In this document: piece by piece, positions 47,687 to 60,087 of the stretch | How the letters are laid out: each line of letters begins with the position of its first letter | Position numbering within the stretch: position 1 is the first letter of the stretch | From: Owenia fusiformis | Lineage: Eukaryota > Annelida > Polychaeta > Sabellida > Oweniidae | NCBI GenBank assembly: GCA_903813345.2 | Contig: CAIIXF020000006.1 | Span: 17,674,348 to 17,738,347, forward strand | DNA length: 64,000 nucleotides | Direction: 5' to 3' | Made by a program: the position numbers and the translations under genes | Notes under the pieces: model-generated | What the model was told of the DNA's origin: nothing | Seen by the model: only the letters and a program-made list of their open reading frames with translations | Databases searched by the model: none

Positions 47687-47852
47687 AGGATAAATCAGTT
47701 ATTAAATGCTCAATTTTTGATACAGGGTTTATCCCTCGGTAAGTACAATATATCAACCCTCGGTCCCTCCGGTCCATTGGGTAAATATATTGTATTTCCC
47801 TCAGATATACCTGTATCAAAAACCTCCCATTAAATAACTTCTATATATGTAC
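47687..47852. repeat. Foldback relative of the gataaat...ggtttatccctc family
   Basis: Left half (gataaatcagttattaaatg, tttttgatacagggtttatc, ggtaagtacaatatat) is the imperfect complement of the right half (atatattgtatttccctc, tgtatcaaaaacctccc, attaaataacttc). Layout and words resemble the repeats flanking the CCATGG block at 14807 and 17282. Confidence 0.65.
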
Positions 47853-49253
47853 TCTATTATCTCCAGTTTGATACATCAGAATTTCGATCCGTTTTCTCAT
47901 ATCACTATTCCTTGGTCATTTCTTAATCTTTTTTGAACAGTGGGAAGCGGGATGGGTGCTTATTAGGGGATATGGGCTAAATAGGGTATTTACAATATGT
48001 AAACTTTTTTCTTTAAATCACCATTCAGAAATATAATAGAAAAGTTGTTTGTCCATCTATGTATATTGACCAGGTAATAACTTAAATACTTAAACTGCCA
48101 GATGATGAGAAAGAATTTCAAATACATGTATGGACGTAATACATGCAACAGGCTTATCTTCATATCAAAAATAAAGGCACACCCTGTTAGTGTTCATGGA
48201 CAATCTCTATATGAAGAACGCTAAGAATTTGATCGACATGGTTCTTGTGTGATTTTTGGTTTGGTGGTTCGCGATGTGGGAACTGAATTCGGGAGTGGAG
48301 AAATATGTTCGGGAAAGAGGAATTGGTGGTTTGCAACTAAAGAATCAATATTCGCGTTGTGAGAACCGTAAGGTATCATATTGCTATAGTCAATATGCAG
48401 TAGTTTCTAGTTTTGCTTCGCCAAAAGTGGTCAGGATTTATTGGAAATGTCTTTTATGTGAGAGAGTAAGACTTATATTATTGAAAACCATTTAATGATA
48501 TACAGTAGAAACAATAGCATTGTCCAGACAAGCTTGTTATGTTAAACTGAGAAAATGATCATATGATATATTATACTGTTTGTTTTATAATCTATATTTG
48601 AAATCCTTGAGGATATTGAGCGCACTTTTGTTTTCCTTTTTTCATATTTTGCAACTATTAAACATCATTCACAATTCAATAATAGAACTCTTTGTTCTCC
48701 CTGACTGAAAATACAATCTGCCATTTACCTATTGCTATTTTTTGACTGAAAATATGTTAGAATTATGCATATGTTTTTCAATAATTCCAGAATATCAGAG
48801 TTCTTTGTCAAGTGGTGGTAGTCATTTAGGGACCAACAGTCTCTACTATTAGAATATAGGTTTAGATAAAGAAAGTCTGATAAGACAAAATATGTGGTAG
48901 GGGAGAATTATGGTTGGATAATTTGATATGGTTTTCAGTTTTCAGATGAAGATTTTTAGCGTTGAGTTGAATATGTTTGGTTAGTTCCAAAGGTTTGTAA
49001 TAACATACCATTTAAGGTAATAAAAGAGTATTTAACAAACATTTTATTTAGTTATGTGATATATTCTAGAATTTTCTCTATTTTTGCATTTCAAATCAAA
49101 TGCTATTCCATGAATCTTTTTACATGCCCATACATATGCCAAATGAATAACATTTGCAACAAAATCATAATCTGTCTGTGGATATACATGCACTTGTATC
49201 TATGGTAATATTGAGAGTAGATGATACCATGATCAATTTAGTTTCAATAAAAT
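47853..49253. other. No gene recognised
   Basis: The 79-codon frame at 48256-48495 has no domain or splice context. A ggtaataacttaaatactta block near 48075 is a fragment of the gataac-type dispersed repeat. Confidence 0.45.
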
Positions 49254-49670
49254 AGATGCGAGTAGGAAATTACCAATTTCATCACCAGGTGGCTCGTTTG
49301 GGTCAGATAACATGGCGGGTATAGAAGAAAGTTCCCTTTAACTTAAATTACATCTGTTTTAGTGGTTCAATTTTCATATAACCCTTATGTATCTAATAGT
49401 TATGCAAATTAAAATATGTCCAGTAAAGGAAAATGTTATCTGTCCAATACAAGGAAAGATATTTCACTTTTTGTGATTTTGTAGCATGGGGTATATGGGG
49501 AATCAACCCGAACTAGAAGTCACATTTTCAAAACAAATTTAATTTTCAAGGTTGATAAACAATTTTCAAAACCATATTTCTAGAAGTACTTTTACACATA
49601 CATTTCAAATATGACATCAGTTTTTTTGAATAATTAATGACATAAATCAAGATTATTTCTCCTCGCACCT
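49254..49670 (-). mobile_element. AGATGCGAGTAG-ended element, copy 2 of 3
   Basis: Inverted relative to 36963-37379 and 57304-57727. One end reads ctcgcacct (one change). Internal identity includes accaggtggctcg, tatgtatctaatagttatgc and cccgaactagaagtcaca. Confidence 0.85.
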
Positions 49671-49944
49671 AGTCTATTCTAATCTAGTAGGGAAAACTAA
49701 ACACTCAGTGGCCATAGAATATGGTAAGGGAAAACAACAAGTTTTACAGTTGTCTCATATGTTTGAGATATAATCTGAAATATTTTCTGTTTATTATTGA
49801 TATATCATCTGACAAAGAATGGTTCTGTTTATTATCATTCAGCAGGAAAATATGAAAACTAAAAATAATTTTCTTTAATAGAAATTGTTTCGGGTTATGT
49901 AAATATTTAATAAATATTATAAGATATCCTATGATTTTGAGGAA

Positions 49945-50205
49945 TATCATTTTTATCAACAAGGTGATATTGATATCTGCACGAGAGAGAGTTTTTATTA
50001 TCCTACACTTACTAGATATAGTAGTGCTTTAAATGTATGATATCATTGAAAAGTATTGTTCAATTTGGCGGGAAATCAACAAGTGGAGTATATCATCGCG
50101 ATATCCTCCACATATTGGTTTCCCGGAGTATATCGTCACGAAATCGTCCGCATATTGGTTTTCTGGAGTATATCATGGTGATATCCTCCAGTTATTCATT
50201 TTGCC
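49945..50205 (-). repeat. Dispersed element, copy B (cgatatactccgggaaacc family)
   Basis: Reverse complement of the type seen at 14540-14806. Here the ggagtatatc...gatatcctcca unit is present three times in a row (about 50092-50198) against two in copy A. Confidence 0.7.
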
Positions 50206-51590
50206 AATAGATATCAAATTTATTTTTTTAATGTTATTATACCTTTAGTACATTAAGTGCAGGATAATCAAGGATACCCATGGTGCTAATGAAGTTGATT
50301 ATTCTCGGAGAGAAATAGATATGACATATTAGCTTTATATGTTTGTTTGCTTTTTGGTGTGTTGTGTTTTCTAGTTTTGTAGGCAAAAAAAAGTCTAGAT
50401 GAGGTATATAATAGCCTCTTGAGCCTCCTCTCTGGGATTTTTTTTTTATATGATAAACTATTTATTTCATGATATTCAAATTTACATCGAATGGCTTGCC
50501 AATCGCCTAGTGGCATTACGGGCTAAGCTCTCTCTGGGATTCCTATAAGGTGAAAACATATATTGGATTGTAAAAATTGTATCTTAAATGGGCAAAGTCT
50601 GAATACTGTATTAAGCTATACTATAGAGGTTATTCAGATTTAGGAGAACTGTAAAGCAGTTAGGGGATCACAGAGCTGCTATATATAGCCTGAAATAAGT
50701 TAAAAATGTCTCATTTCACAAATTGTATTATTTGCCAATTTACTGCATTGTAATTTTACTTTTAAGTTAATGAATCCGAAGCATGCGTGATTCTTCTGTT
50801 TGTAACTGGAAATTCCCCATTGTTAAATCCCTCATATCAGAGTAGCAGAGCCAGAGAAACCTAATCATAGATTTAATATAGATGAAATATGAGTTGAGAA
50901 TATAGAATATTATTAGTTTTATTGAAAATGAGGGAAGGCATTCAAATGTTTATAATTGTGGTACCATTATGATTTTATATTCTAAAATGTGAGATTTTAA
51001 TAATTGTAGCTATTGAGATACGATACAGAGAAAATGTCCCATTTTGTGGCTTCCTGTTTTAAGATACAATAGTTATGTAACATATGATACCAAGAACAAA
51101 AGAAGTATCTGATGTGTTTTCTAAAACAATATAGAAAAATATAGTTTTTTTCAAATTATATTGTTACCATTCAAAAGATGACCATTAGGTGTAAAATTTT
51201 CAGAATTTTTTGATGACTGATCTAAGAGAAACATGTGTTCAAAAAGTTGACCATATTGATACTAATCCTTTGCACGTAAGCATAAAATTTAGGTCTTTCC
51301 AAAAACAATGTTAAAGAATATATCATTTACATATATTGAAACCAATTCAGAAATTACAATGTACTAAGATAGAGAATTTGTCTAGATGGAAAACTTGTCT
51401 ATGTCTATGTCTATGTCAATAATCTGCAAAAGGCTAATTAGCCCATATGAAGCAGATATATAATTAAACAGAGATTAACTTTAACTTGTTTGTTGTTTCA
51501 TCATTTGTGCAATATAAGTACAAAAACAGCACTTTTTTCTATTGGGTACTGTCAATGAAAATCAAAAAGATTGTACCATAATAATAGAGT
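50206..51590. other. No gene recognised
   Basis: AT-rich, only chance frames. A tctatg trinucleotide-like run (51398-51417) is the only repeat. Confidence 0.5.
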
Positions 51591-51592
51591 TA

Positions 51593-52903
51593 CAGTAAAA
51601 CCTGTCTAATCCGAACACCCTGGCAGGTGTTCAAATTTCGAGGATTTTGTTAGTGGGGGGAGGGGGGGGGGGTTTTCATTGTTCAGTCCACTATATTGAA
51701 CACTTAATACTAAGTCAGAAAACAATAAAATAATGTTGTTGATGAGTTAATTCTACAATAGGCCTATAGCCTATATGCTATGTTTTATTTATATTTTGAA
51801 CAATATCATCGTTTTAGTAAAAATAACTCTTATATTTTGGCAAAAACTTTGTAATATACTGTAAAAGTATATGATAGTCTTGTATGAAATCTTATGCTTA
51901 TCAAATGACTTATCCCATATTATGGTAATATAGCACTGCTTTACTTTTGCTTGAAAAAGTCCTTCATTGTTGTTTGTTTCTTGGCACTTCAAGTAAAAAG
52001 AATTTTTCATGAGTGTTCATTCGAGATGATGTATAATCCTTCAAAATATCAAGGGCATTCAGGATGTCAGATGTATGCCTTTTAGGAGACATTTTAGTGA
52101 TAGGATATTACAAATTTGAATTTTTCTCTTTCTCGTGATATAATCTTGTCTGCAAATGTTGTCTGTATTGTCCTTGTGATTATAAAACATTTGCTGATTG
52201 AATCTTAGCTATCATAACAGACCCATGGGATATAAAACAGTTAAGACCTGTTCATAATCCAAATCAAAAACATCCAGTTAATTTACAATAAGGATAAACC
52301 AATTATCTCCCAGATTCTCACCGTTCTCTTAATCCAAATCAAAAACATTTAGTTCTTTTCTAAATCTTGTCTGCAAATGTCGTCTGTGTTGTCCTTGTGA
52401 TTATAAAACATTTGCTGATTGAATCTTAGCTATCATAACAGACCCATGAGATATAAAACAGTCAAGACCTGTTCATAATCCAAATCAAAAACATCCAGTT
52501 AATTTACAATAAGGATAAACCAATTAACTCCTTTATTCACACCTTTCCAAAACATCCTGTTGTTTTCCACAAATTAGGGATGTCACTGAGACTAAATAAG
52601 TTAGTTAGGACAATCGTGGTTCTTTGATTACATTGTATATGTAAAGATAAATAACAACTATAACATTGACTCAATATGTGGCTATAATTGAAATGTCCAG
52701 ACATTTGATTTCTGATAAAAATGTTCAGATTAGACAGGTCACTTTTTCAAATCTGGTTGTTCACTGTTCAAATTAGGGGGTGTTCAGATTTCAAGGTTCT
52801 TTTAACATGGGAGTCAATGGGAGGAAAAAATGGGACCGAAAAAAAGTGTTCAAATTGGAAGGTGTTCGGATTAGCCAGGTGTTCAGATATACAGGTTTTA
52901 CTG
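51593..52903. mobile_element. Tc1/pogo-like element with CAGTAAAACC ends and TA flanks
   Basis: Left CAGTAAAACCTGTCTAATCC and right complement (...CAGGTTTTACTG) sit between TA dinucleotides at 51591-51592 and 52904-52905. Inner copies of ggtgttcrrattag lie near both ends. The 1.31-kb size is that of an intact mariner-type element, but no transposase frame is present. It holds a ~160-base direct duplication 221 bases apart (starting about 52142 and 52363) and a G-run at 51653-51672. Confidence 0.85.
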
Positions 52904-53094
52904 TATTTCAAAAATGTAAGGATTATATTTTAGGGTCACTCTGTATAACTGTCACAATAAGTGAACCATCCTGTTTATCAAAAATAGCAACAGATTAGTC
53001 TTAACTCATTCCACATAAATATGCATCTCTTGGGTCTCCTCTTTGTCAGTTAATATTTAGTTTCAAAAGTAAATCAATGAAAGTTAGTTATCCC

Positions 53095-53300
53095 ACTGAA
53101 TGAAGTTCGAGGGGATATAATAAAGTCGTTTGGCCATCTGTCTGTTCATCCATACATTTGTTTGTCCGGGCAATAACTCAAATACCTGGTGACAGATTTG
53201 GTTCAAATTTTATGGGCTTATGGGTGTAGGACCTCTGCTCGAGAAGGAATTTTTAATATGGCTGCTCAATTAAAAATGGTTGCCTTTTTTCGTAAAAAAA
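53095..53300 (+). repeat. Dispersed repeat: gataac...gatttggttcaa family, copy
   Basis: Same order of words as 37840-38210 (ggccatctgtctgttcatcc, caataactcaaatacctggt, gggtgtaggacctctgct, gagaaggaattttt, atggctgctcaat). Confidence 0.7.
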
Positions 53301-55307
53301 ATTAATCTTAAATTACTTAAATATTAAAATGATGTAGTCGTAATTCATTTGTTTCATTGAATATTGAGGTCGTTAAAAAACTTTTAAATATATTATCCTG
53401 TACTTTACAGCAATATAAGTTATTGAATGATTTGAAGTGCAATACAGGATATATTCTGCCCGAGAAATTCCGTATTGGAACGAGACGTTTATCGTTTTTA
53501 TCGTGTGATCCTCTGTATTGCTCCTGAGAATGCCTCCTCCGTACCAATATTTTCTGTATTGCGACGGAGATGATCAATGGGGACAATCTCAGTAGCAATA
53601 CAGATTGGTACAGCACAAGAACTGACCAATCAGAAGGCTTCATTTTACAGATCATACAATAATATATTATATTTTATTGCAATATATTATATAATTATCT
53701 ATAATATAGATTTACTACAAAACATTGTGGTTTACTACACAGAATTTAATCAAAAACTTTTACTTGACCATACTTGAAGATCAAATCTCTTAATACCTTA
53801 ATGTAACATCATGATAAACCATGACATCTCATTTCTTCTCAGCCTTGGGATATTTCTGGTGAAATAAAAAGATGCTTTGAGTATCAGAATGTTAATGTCA
53901 TGGATCTTGTACTTAAAAACATTTATAATTCTGAATTCATACGATGAAATGAACACAAAATCCTAGTAATTATAGTCTTTGAGCCTCAAGGAAAATCAAG
54001 AATCAATGATTCAAGTACAAAAACATCACAAATACTGGATCACCTAACCATGTTGTATACCTTTGGATGTTGTGGCATGCTCTTTGTATCTACAGCTTGT
54101 TTTTGACTCAAGTATCTTGATAAAGGTATTTTGTCTAAAGTTGGTTCTTTGTTATTTTAAATCTTAACTCTTTTTCTTTGGGACAACGTTGTGGGCGTCG
54201 TGACATTTTATGAAGTGGTATCCTTTGGCTATTTGTGACAGCATGAACTCAAAATGATAAACAGAAAAATCAATCCATGGTTGCTTGTGCATGACCCCAT
54301 AATGTTATATACCCTTAGGTTAGAGTTGTTAGGTGTGTACTTGTTGACCTGTATTTTTGATATGAACAAACTAGTAGTAGACAATTCAGAGAATAAGACC
54401 CTACTAAATAATATATCATCTTTTCATCTTGAAGTAAGTTTCATTGCATTTCATTTAAAAGTTCCTTGCATGTTAAAATGGAAAATTGGAGACAAACTAT
54501 TGATAACTTTATTACATCAATTTCAGCAGCAACCTGGTGCCTTGTTAATCCCCAGGCATAATTCTAGACATTATTATACCATCAAACAAAGTTATTGGGA
54601 TATGCTAAACACCTCTGTCCATCAGTCTATTATTTTATCTGGTAGGCAGATTTTATTTTAAAGGAGGATGTTGCAATGGGAAAGTACAATCAAGACCCCC
54701 TTGGCTTTTTTGCATGTTGAGCCAAATCACATATTCACCTATCTACCTACCAACAAAGAAATCCTAATTTTGCCGCTTTATGTGCTAATTTTGTGATTGT
54801 GCTGACAGGTCAAATTATTTTCTTCAAAATTAATTATCTGAAACTTGGATAATCCGAAGAAATCCATATGTTATCTGATTGGTTGTTAAATTTGTTATCA
54901 GTATGGTTTCGTGACCAGAGTAACCCCGTAAATGACAGTTCTAAAAGAAATTAAAAACCAGCTTTGAAGATGTTTGATGGGATTAGCTAAACTCTTCCGT
55001 TGCCATTATGTAGTTATCATCAAGGAAATGAATTAAGGCATTGGAATCATAAAACATCAAGTGTTTATTAGACAATTCAATTATTGTTATTGAACAATGA
55101 AAACTAATAGATAGATCATGCTGGGGGTTAAATCACTCTGATTGCCTGTGTAAACAGAATGCTAAGTTTTATAGGAATTGATTGTGGACTGAATTTGATT
55201 TCTTTCATGTCAGCGCCATTGTCTCCTTAGGCAACCTGGTATTATCATTGCGCACTGACAGGCCGTGACATTTTGTCATGCTAATGCTTTGTTTTGCAAA
55301 TAACATA
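53301..55307. other. No gene recognised
   Basis: Frames at 53317-53655 (-) and 54254-54661 (+, 135 codons) lack domains. The latter is AT-rich and without start context or splice structure that I trust. Confidence 0.4.
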
Positions 55308-55309
55308 TA

Positions 55310-55546
55310 CAGTAAAACCTGACTTGGTGAACACCCCCTCTAGTGAACACCTATCTCTAGTGGACACACTTCCTCCGCACATTCTCTCCTGACTTCTGAT
55401 TAAATTATCCTCTCTGTAGTAAACATCCACTAATATTGAATGCTTTTTTCCTGTCAAAAAATGCTCTATACTATGAGGACACTGGAATATGTCTACCTAG
55501 GGGGGGGAGGCATACTTTCGGGACACCCTTTATACAGGTTTTACTG
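55310..55546. mobile_element. 237-base MITE of the CAGTAAAACC family
   Basis: CAGTAAAACCTGACTTGGTG at left and complement of CAGTAAAACCTG at right, between TA at 55308-55309 and 55547-55548. Same terminus as 51593-52903, so probably mobilised by the same transposase. Interior has gtgaacacc words and a G8 run at 55501. Confidence 0.85.
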
Positions 55547-55548
55547 TA

Positions 55549-57303
55549 TATGTGAGTTGGCAAGATGAAATCATCTTTGGCCCATAGATATATTTTGCAA
55601 AAAAAGGAAAAATTAAGAAGTCACACCAGAGTACAAGAAATTCACATGGATCACACTTAATAAATAATAGAAATTTTATTAACCTTAAAAAGTAATTATT
55701 ACAAATAACGATAAAATTAATAAATATGAAACAAGCTCAACCACAGATCAAATAACTTCTTTAATTAATTAACATAGTCTTATAAGGAACTGTATTTTAT
55801 CATGCAAGACCTAGTGTTCAGTTAATTTTCCATTATGATGTATCATTGGAAAGCCCCAGTAGGTATTTTTAAAACAATATTGAAGGAAAATATATGTAAC
55901 TTAAATCATTTGTTTATAGTACCAAAATAATTGGATCTTCTCTCCAATAAGTAATTACAATGTTCTATTCCTTTTTCTTGGTTATGAGGAATTAACAGAT
56001 ATAAATATTCATAAAACAGCTCTTTGACCAATGGTCCATGCAAATTGTGGATTTGAAACATGAATTAGAAAAGGCTTATCAAGAAGGTGATTTAGAGTTG
56101 GTTAATCCATTATAATTGGCATTCAAGGGCTTTATTGAATTCTTTTTATGAGAAAATTACAGTTATCTTTAAATGTCTTCTTTCATTTTGTAAATGTTAT
56201 ACTGTGAAGTTTATTTCTGTTCTTCATAAATTGCAAGTAAAATGAAAAACATTTGAAAGTATAATACATGATAAACTCGTAGAACTTGCATCGCAGATAC
56301 TGCATGGTACACATTTACCATGTAATCGAGGGGGAGAGGTCGGAGGGAAGAAAATGAGAAACCACAATGGTTTGAAAAAGGGGAAAAAGTTTTGCAAAGG
56401 GCTTGATGAAGACAAATGGGTAGGGACCATAAGAACTAATTAATATCCAACTAATCTATTTTACAAATATTCATTTCCCATTATATTCCTCTCTGTGCTT
56501 AATAAACCTGATCATGTTGACCGTGACATTTTTGTAAATGCAGTTAATGGCTCATATCTTCTGTGTTCTGGTCGTTATCTAATCATTCAATTATGCTGAG
56601 CCGCTAGAATAGGTTTCTAGGTAGGGATTAGAGACGTTTATGGAGATTTCATAATTGGACATGGGATACTTCAGTAACTTAGATAACTAATGAGTAAATT
56701 AAAAAGGTCCCTATGGGGGTAGCTGAAACCTCTTTGCCATTTTTATGCCAGACATCATTCTGACACTCATAGCATCTTTCTGTTTATCAAGCTTTGATAT
56801 TTATAGAAAAATGGTTTGTTTCATAGGATAATTGATAATGTATATGCTAGTGTTTTGATTTAATTTTACAAAAGATTTTTTGGATAAATCAATGAAATAT
56901 ATAGCTTAGGTGTGCCTCTCACAGGCTTATTCAAACAGATGATTTAAGGTTAGATACATGGTTTGAGTTCAGGTCAAATTAATGACATAAGGGAAATAAA
57001 ACACTTGTTTATTCCTGTTATTAGACCCTGAGGTGGAAACAATTAGTCTTTATTAGTCCATTAATTGATTCACTTGTACATGCTGACGACAGTAAATTAC
57101 CTGGCTAGATATCTGGGATCAGTTTCAAGGGAATTTCAGATTCTTTAAGGAATAATGCTTTCGAATTAAAAGCAATCTGCCCTCCCTGTGTTAAAATTTG
57201 CTCATTGTTTCCTTATTAGATAGTTTGAATTCCATCGGTTTCTTCTTTGAACAAGTTTTAGGATGCCGGAGCCCTTTTCTTGTATTTAACAATTCAATAG
57301 ACT
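55549..57303. other. No gene recognised
   Basis: AT-rich without exon or element ends; the minus frame 56224-56430 is proline/serine-rich by composition only. Confidence 0.5.
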
Positions 57304-57727
57304 AGATGCGAGTAGAAATAATCTTGATTTACGTCATTAAATATTCAAAATTCAGTCAAAGTGATGTCATGTTTGAAATCTGCATGTAAAAGTACATCTA
57401 GAAATGTGGTTTCGAAAATTGTATATCATTTTTGAAAATCTAATTTTTTTTGAAAGTGTGACTTCTTGTTCGGGTTGATTCCCCATAGACCCCATGTTAC
57501 AAAATCACAAAAAGTGAATTATCTTTTCTTGTATTGGACAGATAACATTTTATTTTACTGGACATATTTTAATTTGCATAACTATTAGATACATAGTGGT
57601 TATATGAAAATTGAACCACACAAATAGATGTAATTTAAGTTAAAGGGAACTTTCTACTATACCCGCCATGCTATCTGACCCGAACGAGCCACCTGGTGGT
57701 GAATCTGGTAACTACCTACTCGCATCT
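57304..57727 (+). mobile_element. AGATGCGAGTAG-ended element, copy 3 of 3
   Basis: Best-preserved copy: ends agatgcgagtag and ctactcgcatct are perfect 12-base inverses. See 36963-37379 for shared words. Confidence 0.85.
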
Positions 57728-58084
57728 GCGTTATTAAGTTTAAGAACATAATTATTTGGCATTTTCACTTTTCTATTGTTCCAAATAAATGTTTTCAGTG
57801 GTTCATATTAGATATGCTTGATATTTTTGTATCAGTTCTAAGCACAAATGTTACTTTGTATTTTTCTAATACTATTACTCTCTGCGTTTAATTTTCAATT
57901 TAATTTGTTTGTATGCACCATTGCCAAGAACCTTAATTGCCCTCCTTTTACCTAATCTCCCCCATATTAAGCATTATTTGTCCCATATTGATTATAGGCC
58001 CATTATAGACTGCTAAGAGGTATAATGCTGGATCCTTTGAAGAACTAAACTTTTTTGTTTCTCTCTTTGTCTTTATATATCAAT
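57728..58084. other. No gene recognised
   Basis: AT-rich spacer with no exon, RNA gene or element ends seen. Confidence 0.5.
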
Positions 58085-58720
58085 ACATTTTTATCTCACT
58101 GAACAAATTTCGGAGGAATATAGAAAAGCTGTCTGTCCCTCCGTCCGGACGATAACCCAAATACTGGTTGCCAGATTCGATTCAAATTTTATAGGATTAT
58201 GCCTTTTAGCCTATTTTCGGAAAAAAACAATAACTCAAATACCAGTAAACGGTTTTGGTTCAATTTTTATATGCTGATGCCTAGTGACAAAACAGAGATG
58301 TTTTAGATGGTCACTAAATTTCAAAATGGCTGCCAATCTTTTGGCAAAAAGCAATCTTTGATAACTCAAATATCAGTGGACAGATTTGGTTCAAATATTA
58401 TATGCTGATGCCTAGAGACACAGGAGCTCTGCTTTTCAAGATAGCAGCTGAATTTCAAAATGGCCACCATTTTCTGTAAAAACATAATCTTTGATAATCA
58501 AACACTATTGGCGGGATTTGGTTCAAATTTCATATGATGATGCCTAGGGAAAAAATGACTGCTTGAGAATATATTGTAAAAACATAATCGTTGATAACTC
58601 AAATACCAGTTAGCAGATTTGGTTCAAATTTTATATGTTTATACCTAGGGACAATGGAGCTCTATTCAATAAGAAATTTGCAAGATGGCCACTATTTATC
58701 AAAACATGTTTTGTTCATTG
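58085..58720 (+). repeat. ~110-125-base tandem repeat of the gatttggttcaa family
   Basis: Four to five units with ataactcaaataccagt, gatttggttcaaattttata, tgctgatgcctaggga, gagctctg and tttcaaaatggccacca words. Same architecture as the arrays at 28090 and 37840. It lies just upstream of the LRR exon. Confidence 0.8.
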
Positions 58721-58826
58721 GGATATGTTACTCAGTAGAGTTGCTGTTTTTCTAGTTAGTTTTTCTCAAATCACATACTGAAATACATTTGAAGGAAAGT
58801 AAATGATTGCTTCTTATGTTTTTCAG

Positions 58827-58898
58827 GGACCTGAGCTTGAACCCTGAAATCACCTTGAAAGAGTTTGGATTCAGCCATCTCCGTTACTTGCAAGAGTT
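58827..58898 (+). CDS. Internal exon encoding one leucine-rich repeat
   Basis: A 72-base exon lies between a polypyrimidine-AG acceptor (ttatgtttttcag) and a consensus donor (gtgagt). Introns on both sides are phase 2: one base completes the previous codon and two bases (TT) are left over. The reading begins DLSLNPEITLKEFGF and ends HLRYLQEL, matching the LxLxxN...F..L..LQEL pattern of one 24-residue LRR. Joining phase-2 exons in series (TT+G gives L, then DLS) would give LDLS repeats. From memory, 72-base phase-2 LRR exons are the arrangement of LGR/glycoprotein-hormone receptor ectodomains; other extracellular LRR proteins remain possible. No neighbouring exon was found, so the flanking introns are large or diverge beyond my reading. 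Confidence 0.75.
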
Positions 58899-60083
58899 GT
58901 GAGTAAACATTTGTTCTGTTATTTGTTGTTGTTTGTTTTTTCAGTTGTGAGTTTGTTTGTTTGTGAGGTAGCTATGCTAGCAATGATAATTACAAGCATG
59001 AATGATCTAGTGAGGAAAAGTAATTTATTGATGTTTAGTAATTTATTTTCATGGTTGATTACCTTCCAGGGTATTCCCGGGGTTCTCGAGATTAGGTAGT
59101 ACATTATGTTCCTGATATGGTTTTTTTTTTGATTGTTTGCATGTTGCAGATTGCTCATAATGATCTTACAACATAAATATTTTATCTTTGTAATGTTCAG
59201 TTGGATCTTCCATTCCAATTTGCAAATTATTAGAACGAAACCTGACTAATAGTTTTTTTGGGCTTGCTAGGAAAATTGTAAGGCATTTGTTTTTGATTTC
59301 ATGTATGTTGTTCACCATTTACCTTGTTAGATCTGAATTAAGTACTGTATTTGGTTGCCTCTGTACTTTGGAGAATTATGTAGAATTATATACATATCTG
59401 TATGGATGATTATGATTAGTAAACTGTCACCAATTATTGTCTGCTGTCTTACATCTGCTGTCTTATTTCTGGGATTTGACATAGACGTAACTTGAGGAAA
59501 TGATTACGATGAAAATCTTAACTTTCAATTAGTTGAGCTACTTTACAATTTCTGTCAGCTGAGATGTTCATGTATTAAGTAGGACTATTGACTCCTACCT
59601 AAAATAACAGTGAAATCAAGTGTCTCTATGTGTGTTTTCAAGATATTTTAGATTTGAACATATTCCTCATATAGAACTCCATTATAAATTTGGAACTTTC
59701 AAACTGAACATTTCCACTGGTCCTCACCTAATTACACCATGGGCTATCAAGAGTCAAAGCCCATGGTTACACTGGAGAAAGAACCATAAAAATGCCTATT
59801 GGTTGTGAGTAAATAGTAAAAATAGTCACTAAAAATTGCACCAAATTTTACCTCATGAACATCTCTTTTCTAGCTCCAACGTATAAGAAAAACAACAACT
59901 CGGGACCACAAAAAGTGTTCTACTTAGGTATCAATGAATAATATGGGTTTATTAAAACAGTTCCACATTTTTAAGGTACATGTATTCTGCTTATAGAGGC
60001 TGTTGTCCACTTGATAGTTTTTACATCAGTTTGTACATTTGGTGTTTTGTCATATTTTATGAAAATTCTACAATAAGAGGCTC
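58899..60083. other. Intron of the LRR gene, no further exon recognised
   Basis: The frame 59620-59808 ends in a donor-like TT + gtgagt in the same phase as the LRR exon, but its residues (HIELHYKFGTFKLN...) show no LRR pattern. I do not call it coding. Confidence 0.45.
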
Positions 60084-60087
60084 TTAA

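Noticed and set aside
54254-54661. 135-codon plus-strand open frame
   Set aside because: No domain, AT-rich composition, no splice or start context; length is within what AT-rich DNA of this size can give by chance.
59620-59808. Frame ending in TT + gtgagt, phase-compatible with the LRR exon
   Set aside because: No LRR pattern in the residues; donor match alone is not enough.
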